Assembly (NCBI GenBank): GCA_900547615.1
Contig: URHH01000077.1
Coordinates: forward strand, 1-11,375
Direction: 5' to 3'
Origin: an uncultured Blautia sp.
GTDB taxonomy: Bacteria; Bacillota; Clostridia; Lachnospirales; Lachnospiraceae
DNA: 11,375 bases
Positions 1-5,544 of the stretch are shown one piece after another. Both the position numbers and the translations under genes were made by a program. The notes under the pieces were generated by a model that was given only the letters and a program-made list of their open reading frames with translations, did no database searches and was not told where the DNA came from. Within the stretch, counting starts at the first letter, position 1. Every line of letters begins with the position of its first letter.

Positions 1-110
1 TGTCCGTTATTGGCTTCCCCTGCAATCTCATAAATATTTTGTTTTTCAAGAAAATTGCTCAGAGATTTTCTGAAAAAAACTTCATCGTCAATAATTACAA
101 GTGTTTTCAC
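1..110 (-). CDS. Response regulator, N-terminal part (cut by window edge)
   Basis: This is the first 36 codons of a two-component response regulator. The start is a GTG at 110-108, giving VKTLVIIDDE followed by FFRKSLSNFL. The IIDDE acidic pocket near residues 6-10 is typical of a CheY-like receiver domain; the phosphorylated Asp lies beyond the edge. The start overlaps the stop of the upstream kinase gene in a GTGA, so the two are translationally coupled. Partners of this kinase family are usually AraC-type (YesN-like) regulators, but the DNA-binding domain is not visible here, so that part is inference. The likely target is the divergent sugar transport operon that starts at 2457. Confidence 0.85.
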   Translation of the reverse strand, partial: MKTLVIIDDEVFFRKSLSNFLEKQNIYEIAGEANNG

Positions 111-1907
111 TTTATATTTCCCCCTAAATCAGATTTTTTATCAGGTATTGTTATGGTTACAGTGGTGCCTTTTCCCGGTGAACTTTCAATGGTAAGTCCG
201 TAATTTTCTCCGTACAGAAGAGCAATCCTGTGGTTGATACTTGGAAGCCCGAAAGAATGTCGGGCAGTTTTGAAGTCCCTGATAGAACGGTTAAGTTCAG
301 CAAGTTTTTTCGGTGGGATACCAGAACCATTATCAGAAACAGAAATACAGATGGTGTCATTTCTGATAGAAACGTTTAAGTGAATATAACACATCTGGTT
401 GGTGAGTCCGTGGACAAAAATATTTTCCATAACCGGCTGGATGGTCAGTTTAGGTATATCTGCTCCATGATCCTCCCAGGATGGATCATAGGTGATTTCG
501 TAATCAACAAAATCCATATATCGCAGATTCTGGATATAAAGATACTGTTCTGTAAGAAGCAGCTCCTGGCGTAGAGGAATGATAAACTGTCCCTTTGAAA
601 GAGAGTTTCTGTAGAAAGCTGACATGGCAGATACTGCTTTTACTGCGGTATCTTTCATATCAAGTTCTATGAGAGACTTGATGGTGTTTAAAGTATTGTA
701 AAGAAAATGGGGATTGATCTGGGATTGCAGGAGACGTACTTCCATTTTCTGTTTGGCATTTTGTTCCTCATAGATATCGTTAAGCAATGTCTGAATCTTC
801 TGCATCATAAGGTTAAACTGATTATAGAGAACTGCAAGTTCATCGTTGGAAGAATAACTGGCAGAAATATTCAGTTTTCCGGCAGAAGCAGATTTCATTT
901 TGCCCACGAGTCTCTGGATAGGTGCAGTGACAGTACTTGTACATAATATGGAAAAAAGTACAGATAAAATGAACACCACAATACTGATCAGAAGAATGTT
1001 GTGCAGGATTACCATATGATCCAGAGGCAGGTTTTCCAGAGGAATCAGGTTGATCACATTCCAGTTCAGAGCAGGATAGGATTTGCAGATAAAAAGAGTG
1101 TCAGTGCCGTCTACGGAAAAAATTTGCCTATTGGTTTCTGTCAGGGTTTTATATTTCTCTGAACTGATTTTTGTGTAGGATGAGAAATCTTTATAAATCC
1201 CTCCGTATGAAGAAGAGGAAAGTATCTGTCCTTTTTCATCGGTAACATAGAAATCTCTGGAAGAACTGTCCGGAAGGTCGCGGAATGCAGAAGAAATATT
1301 CGTTTCCTTGATCAGAAGGACCAGGGCTCCCAGATATTTGGTGTTATCAATGTTTGTGATACTTTTTAAGGCTACAAAGGTTGGTTCCCCGCTTATCTGG
1401 AAAGGTCCGAGAAACTGAAAAGCCAGATTGGTCTGAAGGCTGTCAAGGACTTCAGGATTCAGAAGGGAATCAAGCTGATCTGTTTCTGTGGTACTGCTGT
1501 GAAACCAGTGGTTTTCCGTATCCAGGATATCCCAGGTATAGATATTTTTGTGAAGTCCGATGATACGCTGGGCCTGATTTGTAAGTTCGGAATTCACCAG
1601 AAAATGTTCCAGTTCGTTTTCGGGAACTGTGGAAAACATCGGCAATATTGCTGTTGATAGAAAGGGTGATGGCATAGTCAGATATATGGTCGATTTTTTC
1701 TCCAAGGTTGCTGGTGATCAGGGAGAGCTGTTGCTGACTGGAAAGTGCGGCACGCTTGATCAGTACTTTTTTGGATGCAGTATAAAAAAAGACGGAAGTA
1801 AGCAGGAGTATCAGAGAACTGAGCAGCAGATATGTAACAAAAAGCCTGCGTTTCAGGCTGATTCCTGAAAATAATTGAAACGCCTTTTTTTTAAGATTTT
1901 CTATCAT
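107..1907 (-). CDS. YesM-type sensor histidine kinase, reading frame broken by a single-base shift
   Basis: A membrane sensor kinase of the His_kinase (PF06580) / HATPase group, about 599 residues once one frameshift is bridged. It starts at 1907 (MIENLKKKAF) behind a GGAGAGGGGG ribosome binding site. In order: transmembrane segment at about 22-43, a Cache-like extracellular domain to about 290, a second transmembrane segment at about 297-322, HAMP at about 320-370, the phospho-acceptor motif QINPHFLYNTLN (His near 400), N-box QPVMENIFVHG, G1 box DNGSGI, and the nucleotide lid GLPSINHR with GKGTTV at the C-terminus. The first 90 residues are in one frame and the rest (from about 1635 downwards) in another. 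The downstream open frame alone (ATG at 1705) would lack the first membrane helix. It overlaps the response regulator by 4 nt and is divergent from the sugar operon. The lesion may be a real mutation or a sequencing error in a short homopolymer. Confidence 0.85.
1632..1637 (-). other. Frameshift site in the sensor kinase gene
   Basis: On the coding strand the kinase reads SNIADV in the upstream frame and then continues sensibly only in the next frame as TVPENELEHFLVNSEL. The switch falls at a run of four T (four A at 1633-1636 on the plus strand) followed by CC. Skipping one T or one C joins the two frames. Without the switch the upstream frame runs into low-plausibility sequence and stops at about 1470. 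Confidence 0.7.
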
Positions 1908-2137
1908 GGAATCCCCCTCTCCATATAATCAAGTCCTCTGGAGAAAATTTCTGCCGGCTGCCAGCGCCTCTTCAAGTTCCTTTCCATAGAGTTTGAAAAC
2001 ACCACAGGCTTTCTGGTAAGCTCTATGCCTCTCCAGTTAAAAGCTCTGAAATAATGATTTTTACTGCCAACATCAATACCAACAATCATTGTTGTTTCTT
2101 TTACTTGCTCAATCTTCTTATTTTGTGTAGAATTCAT
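1904..2137 (-). pseudogene. IS110-family transposase, N-terminal remnant
   Basis: A 77-codon open frame whose first ~50 residues match the start of IS110-family (DEDD) transposases. The lead-in MNSTQNKKIEQVKET is followed by MIVGIDVGSKNHYFRAF, where the Asp of GIDVG is the first acidic residue of the RuvC-like DEDD domain, then RGIELTRK and a VVFSNSME segment. IS110 transposases are normally 300-400 residues, so the rest of the catalytic domain and the C-terminal serine domain are gone. After FSNSME the sequence no longer resembles the family and appears to come from a different gene (see 1929-1997). The frame ends in a TGA that overlaps the kinase start codon. The start at 2137 keeps the conserved lead-in; an internal ATG at 2089 is the alternative. 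The protein is almost certainly non-functional. Confidence 0.75.
1929..1997 (-). pseudogene. 3' tail of a lost gene upstream of the kinase
   Basis: In a frame different from the IS110 remnant, the minus strand reads FKLYGKELEE then ALAAGRNFLQRT and a TGA at 1931-1929. The stop lies 21 nt before the kinase ATG, and the kinase ribosome binding site sits in that gap, a normal operon spacing. The composition looks like a protein C-terminus, and the IS110 similarity ends just where this frame begins. I infer that an IS110 insertion and deletion removed the front of a gene that once led the kinase operon. Such operons often begin with a sugar-binding protein gene, but this tail is too short to identify. 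Confidence 0.4.
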
Positions 2138-2140
2138 TTG

Positions 2141-2209
2141 TAGATACCTTCCTTATTCTGCTCATTTGCTAACTGGCCGGTTGGCAATGACAGTTTACTT
2201 AGGTATCTA
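2141..2209 (-). promoter_or_regulatory. Stem-loop leader of the IS110 remnant, covering the ribosome binding site
   Basis: Perfect 9-bp inverted repeat: TAGATACCT at 2141-2149 and AGGTATCTA at 2201-2209. Inside it a second stem can form between CATTTGC (2163-2169) and GCAATG (2184-2189, one bulge), capped by AAC/GTT around a six-base loop. In the minus-strand transcript the right arm contains the AGG of the AAGGAAGG ribosome binding site, and the transposase ATG follows 3 nt after the stem. Folding would hide that site, a common way for insertion sequences to limit transposase made from outside transcripts. In the IS110 group this upstream non-coding end also encodes the bridge RNA, so this may be part of a relict one. 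Confidence 0.5.
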
Positions 2210-2242
2210 TTTTTGTAAAATCATTTACTCTTTACACTTTGA

Positions 2243-2272
2243 ATTATACAGGAAGCTTGTTTTTACTGACTA
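2243..2272 (-). promoter_or_regulatory. Candidate sigma-A promoter reading into the IS110 remnant and kinase
   Basis: Minus-strand TATAAT at 2248-2243, preceded with an 18-nt spacer by TAGTCA (2272-2267; 4 of 6 to TTGACA). Transcription would begin near 2236 and enter the structured leader, the transposase remnant and then the kinase operon. It may have been the IS110 bridge RNA/transposase promoter that now drives the kinase. Confidence 0.35.
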
Positions 2273-2283
2273 CATTATATAAT
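2257..2283 (+). promoter_or_regulatory. Candidate promoter for the sugar operon (distal)
   Basis: TTGTTT at 2257-2262 and TATAAT at 2278-2283, with a short 15-nt spacer. It would give a long leader of roughly 165 nt before the binding-protein start and would transcribe the inverted repeats at 2290-2350. The -10 is perfect but the spacing is suboptimal. Confidence 0.25.
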
Positions 2284-2289
2284 AAGGGA

Positions 2290-2350
2290 AAAATCTTCAC
2301 AAGTGCTGGGAAAGGATTGGAGAAAATATTCCAAGTACAGCGAAGATTTT
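2290..2350. repeat. Nested inverted repeats, possible operator
   Basis: Outer perfect 9-bp arms AAAATCTTC (2290-2298) and GAAGATTTT (2342-2350) enclose an inner palindrome TTGGA (2317-2321) / TCCAA (2330-2334) with an 8-nt AT-rich centre. The two are nearly concentric and lie immediately upstream of the TATAAT at 2377-2382. That placement fits a binding site for an activator or repressor of the sugar operon, for instance the neighbouring response regulator. A match to a defined consensus is not evident. Confidence 0.35.
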
Positions 2351-2353
2351 CCA

Positions 2354-2382
2354 TGTATTTTTCCGGGCGGATTTAATATAAT
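2354..2382 (+). promoter_or_regulatory. Candidate promoter for the sugar operon (proximal)
   Basis: A perfect TATAAT at 2377-2382 with no good -35 (TGTATT at 2354-2359 at 17-nt spacing). A strong -10 with a poor -35 is what an activator-dependent promoter looks like, and the inverted repeats sit just upstream. It would give a leader of about 65-70 nt before the ATG at 2457. Confidence 0.35.
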
Positions 2383-2456
2383 AGGCTCATCGATAAGGAA
2401 AGCGTAACAGAATATTCAATCCGGATGAATAGAAATGTACCAAAAGGAGGACGAAA

Positions 2457-3764
2457 ATGAAATTAAAAAAAGTGATGGCTGCTACACTTGCCACAATGAT
2501 GTGTCTCTCTTCATTCAGCATGATGAATGTGTGGGCAGATAAAAAAGAGGATTCCGAACCACTTGTGATCAATTATATCAGTGCCAGAGGTGAAACAGAT
2601 GCAGCATTAAAAACACTGAAGAAGCTTGCGGAAGATTATAAAAAGGATCACCCAGATTTTGAATTTAATGTAGAGTCTATTGCAGACAGAGAAACATATC
2701 TTCAGAAGATCAAGATCCTTGCATCCAGCAATGAACTGCCAGACTGGTTTGATGCAGATCCGGAGGCATTTTTTGAAGGCCTTTGCAAAAAAGATCTGAT
2801 CTATAGTGTGGATGACCTTTATGATGAACTGGGTATCAAAGATAAGTTCTTTGATATTGCACTGGATTATCCGAAACTCAGCGACGGAAGCAATTACCTT
2901 ATGACCTGGCAGGGAAATGTAGAGTATTTCTGGTATCACAAAGACATGTTTGAAAAAGCCGGAATTACTGAAACACCCCAGACACTGGAAGATCTCCTGG
3001 ATGTGTGCAAGAAGCTGAAAGATGCGGGAATGACTCCGATATCCGCAGGAAATTACGACATGATCATGCGTTATCCTGCATTTAAGGCTTTCAGACTGGA
3101 AGGAAATGACTTCATTGACAATGCAAGAATGGGAAAAGAAAAATTTAATTCTGAGACAGGTATCGCAACAGCCCAGTATGCACAGGATATAGCCCAGTAT
3201 TTCAGTGAAGGATGGACAAGTTCAGATACTACCGCGCAGATGGATCTGTTTCTGAACAATGGTGCGGCAATGTTATACACCGGAACATGGGATACACCGG
3301 ATCTTGTAGATGATGAGGGAAATCTTAAAGATGACATTTCCATGTTCAAGCTTCCTGTAGACAGCGAGGGAACCGCTACGGGAGAAAATGATTACTATGC
3401 GAATTGTGGAATCGGAACTGCCATTCTCAAGGATTCCATGAGTGATGAGATGAAAGATTTCATCAGTTATGTATGGGATAATTTTGCTGATACGGCAATG
3501 TATGAGTTCAATATGCTTCCATCCATGATGCCAAGTGACCCGGAGAAGCTGCCGGAGCTTACACAGCAGATTTTAAGCGATCTTGAGAACTGCGGCACTT
3601 TTGCCCAGTGCTGGGATGTTCGTCTGGATCCTTCTACAAACGAGGTTTACAGAAAAGAGCTGGCAAGCCTTGGAATGGGAGAATCAACACCTGAAGAGTT
3701 CTGTGAAAACATGGACAAAGCTGTAGAACAGTATGCATCTGATTATTTTGACACTGAAGAATAA
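2457..3764 (+). CDS. Extracellular sugar-binding protein of a carbohydrate ABC transporter
   Basis: A 435-residue solute-binding protein of the family 1 (MalE/UgpB-like) type. It captures a sugar or oligosaccharide outside the membrane and delivers it to the two permeases encoded downstream. Residues 1-27 form a signal peptide: KLKK, a hydrophobic stretch, then VWA before DKKEDSEP. The mature protein begins with a beta-strand/helix pattern (VINYISARG, then a helix LKTLKKLAEDYKKDHP) and contains the family-typical YHKDMFEKAGI and PQTLEDLLDVCKKLKDAG segments near residues 160-190. There is no convincing lipobox: Cys16 is followed by more hydrophobic residues, and cleavage after Ala27 by signal peptidase I fits better. 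That is unusual for a Gram-positive binding protein. The start is fixed by AAAGGAGG about 8 nt upstream. It is the first gene of the operon. The substrate is not predictable; the GH2 partner suggests a beta-linked oligosaccharide. Confidence 0.9.
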   Translation: MKLKKVMAATLATMMCLSSFSMMNVWADKKEDSEPLVINYISARGETDAALKTLKKLAEDYKKDHPDFEFNVESIADRETYLQKIKILASSNELPDWFDADPEAFFEGLCKKDLIYSVDDLYDELGIKDKFFDIALDYPKLSDGSNYLMTWQGNVEYFWYHKDMFEKAGITETPQTLEDLLDVCKKLKDAGMTPISAGNYDMIMRYPAFKAFRLEGNDFIDNARMGKEKFNSETGIATAQYAQDIAQYFSEGWTSSDTTAQMDLFLNNGAAMLYTGTWDTPDLVDDEGNLKDDISMFKLPVDSEGTATGENDYYANCGIGTAILKDSMSDEMKDFISYVWDNFADTAMYEFNMLPSMMPSDPEKLPELTQQILSDLENCGTFAQCWDVRLDPSTNEVYRKELASLGMGESTPEEFCENMDKAVEQYASDYFDTEE

Positions 3765-3772
3765 CTGATAGA

Positions 3773-3808
3773 ATGCGCAGATGCGGAATTTTATCTGCAT
3801 CTGCGTAT
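3773..3808 (+). promoter_or_regulatory. Intercistronic hairpin between binding protein and permease genes
   Basis: A 12-bp stem, ATGCGCAGATGC (3773-3784) against GCATCTGCGTAT (3797-3808) with one G-U pair and a 12-nt loop. It starts 8 nt after the binding-protein stop. No T-run follows, so it is not a standard terminator. Such hairpins between binding-protein and permease genes (malE-malF is the known case) protect the upstream mRNA and keep the binding protein in excess over the permeases. Confidence 0.6.
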
Positions 3809-3823
3809 GAAAGGGGAGAGGAT

Positions 3824-4696
3824 ATGAAGCCCAGAAATAAAATCCAGCCTTTACCATTTGTTCTTCCTGCACTGATTGTATATATTCTTACTGTTATCAT
3901 CCCGATTCTGTGGTCAATGGGTTATAGCCTTTTTTCCTGGAATGGAATCAGTGATATGAAGTTTATCGGACTGGAAAATTATGTAAGGATGTTTCAGGAT
4001 GAGACATTTCGTGAGGCTGTTGTAAATAATCTTAAATTTGTTGTACTGGGAAGTCTGTTCCAGTTATGTGCAGGACTGATCCTGGCGATTTTGCTTACAC
4101 ATATTTCCAAGGGTGGAAATATTCTGCGGGTTATTTATTTTATTCCATGTATCATTTCATCTATGGCGATCTGCCAGATTTTTTCCAAAATGCTTTCTGT
4201 CCAGCCCCAGGGCCTGGTTTGCTATGTGATGGAAAAACTGGGAATGGAACCTATCGCTTTGCTGGCAAATCCCCATACAGCGTTGATAACCATAACCCTG
4301 ATCGATGGATATAAATACTGTGGTCTGTATATGATCATTTTTTATTCCGCATTTGCATCCATATCAAAGGATGTGATCGAGGCATCTACAATGGATGGCT
4401 GCAATGTTTTCCAACAGTATCGTTATATTAAGCTTCCACTGGTGAAAAATATATTCAGCATTGTCATTGTAATGCTTGTAAATGGCTGTCTGAAAACCTT
4501 TGACGTATTTTATATTCTTGACAATAAATCCAGATCAACAGAAATGGTGGCAACTTATATGTATAAAACTGCTTTTAATTCGGCTGACTTTGGCTATGGA
4601 AGTACATTGTCCGTTTTTCTGGTCATTGAATGTCTGGTAGCAGTAGGGATTATACAGAAATGCCTGGGATCGGCGAAAGGAGATGAGTCAGAATGA
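3824..4696 (+). CDS. Carbohydrate ABC transporter permease (MalF/UgpA type)
   Basis: A 290-residue integral membrane protein that forms half of the transport channel. Six hydrophobic segments are visible, beginning with PFVLPALIVYILTVIIPILW at about residues 10-30. The cytoplasmic EAA loop, which docks the ATPase, is seen as EASTMDGCNVFQQYRYIKLP near residues 185-205. I chose the ATG at 3824 (MKPRNKIQ) because GGGGAGAG lies just before it. The longer frame from 3773 would begin inside the hairpin and would add 17 residues unlike a permease N-terminus. The gene overlaps the next permease by ATGA, indicating coupled synthesis of the two halves. The substrate follows that of the binding protein and is unknown. 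No ATPase gene is present in the operon, so a shared MsmK/MsiK-like ATPase encoded elsewhere probably energises it. Confidence 0.92.
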   Translation: MKPRNKIQPLPFVLPALIVYILTVIIPILWSMGYSLFSWNGISDMKFIGLENYVRMFQDETFREAVVNNLKFVVLGSLFQLCAGLILAILLTHISKGGNILRVIYFIPCIISSMAICQIFSKMLSVQPQGLVCYVMEKLGMEPIALLANPHTALITITLIDGYKYCGLYMIIFYSAFASISKDVIEASTMDGCNVFQQYRYIKLPLVKNIFSIVIVMLVNGCLKTFDVFYILDNKSRSTEMVATYMYKTAFNSADFGYGSTLSVFLVIECLVAVGIIQKCLGSAKGDESE

Positions 4697-5535
4697 TAAA
4701 ATCAAGAAAAAATATAGCTATTCGTGCTGTGTTCTATGTAGTGATCCTTATTTTTGTCATGATACAGGTCTACCCTATTTTCTGGGTTGTCTGCTCCAGC
4801 CTGAAAACACCGGATGAAATGACATATACTGCACAGTATGCTCTGCCATCAGGATTTTATCTTGGAAACTATATCAGCGCACTGACGATCTCATCCATTC
4901 CAAGATATTTTCTTAACAGTACGGTTGTGGCAGTTCTCACACTTCTTGGCATCGTAGTCCTGGGGTGTCCGGTGGCGTTTGTGATCAGCAAGGTAAAGGT
5001 AAAATATGCCAATGCACTGATGGCATTTTTCCTGTTTGGAATGATGGTGCCTATTTTTTCCTGCCTTATACCCATGTTCCAGATTTATAACAGGATCGGA
5101 CTGAGAAATACATACTGGGCACTGGTGCTTCCGCAGATCGGGTTCGGACTTCCAATGTGTATCTATCTTTACACCGGATTTTTTAAATTTATGCCGGATT
5201 CTCTTCTGGAAGCAGCAGTTATTGACGGTGCCACAATGGGAACCACATTCCGCAAGATCGTGGTACCTATGGCTAAAAATACTACAATGACAGTTCTTAC
5301 ATACAATTTTGTTTTTGTATGGAACGAATTTACATATGCCAATACATTTATCTCATCTTCTGATATGAAAACTCTGCCAATTGGCCTGAATGACTTTGTG
5401 GGGCAGTTCGGAAGAGTGGACTGGGGAAGTACATTTGCGGCGATCGTAATATCGATCCTGCCTACACTGATCGTGTATTTTATTCTTAACAAAAACATAA
5501 TCGAAGGTATGGCTGCAGGTGCGGTCAAGAGTTAG
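4693..5535 (+). CDS. Carbohydrate ABC transporter permease (MalG/UgpE type)
   Basis: A 280-residue partner permease with six hydrophobic segments. The first is at about residues 10-32 (FYVVILIFVMIQVYPIFWVV), followed by the SSLKTPDEM segment that is common in the MalG-like group. The EAA loop reads EAAVIDGATMGTTFRKIVVP at about residues 175-195, and the C-terminus ends GMAAGAVKS, a usual ending for this family (G-[AM]-x-x-G-A-x-K). The ATG overlaps the stop of the first permease, and AAAGGAG lies about 9 nt upstream. The next gene starts 9 nt after the stop, with its ribosome binding site overlapping this stop codon, so all four genes read as one operon. Confidence 0.93.
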   Translation: MIKSRKNIAIRAVFYVVILIFVMIQVYPIFWVVCSSLKTPDEMTYTAQYALPSGFYLGNYISALTISSIPRYFLNSTVVAVLTLLGIVVLGCPVAFVISKVKVKYANALMAFFLFGMMVPIFSCLIPMFQIYNRIGLRNTYWALVLPQIGFGLPMCIYLYTGFFKFMPDSLLEAAVIDGATMGTTFRKIVVPMAKNTTMTVLTYNFVFVWNEFTYANTFISSSDMKTLPIGLNDFVGQFGRVDWGSTFAAIVISILPTLIVYFILNKNIIEGMAAGAVKS

Positions 5536-5544
5536 GAGGCTGAA

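Noticed and set aside
3773..3823. Alternative upstream start that adds 17 residues to the first permease
   Set aside because: The ATG at 3773 lies in the hairpin arm without a ribosome binding site; the ATG at 3824 has GGGGAGAG before it and gives a normal permease N-terminus.
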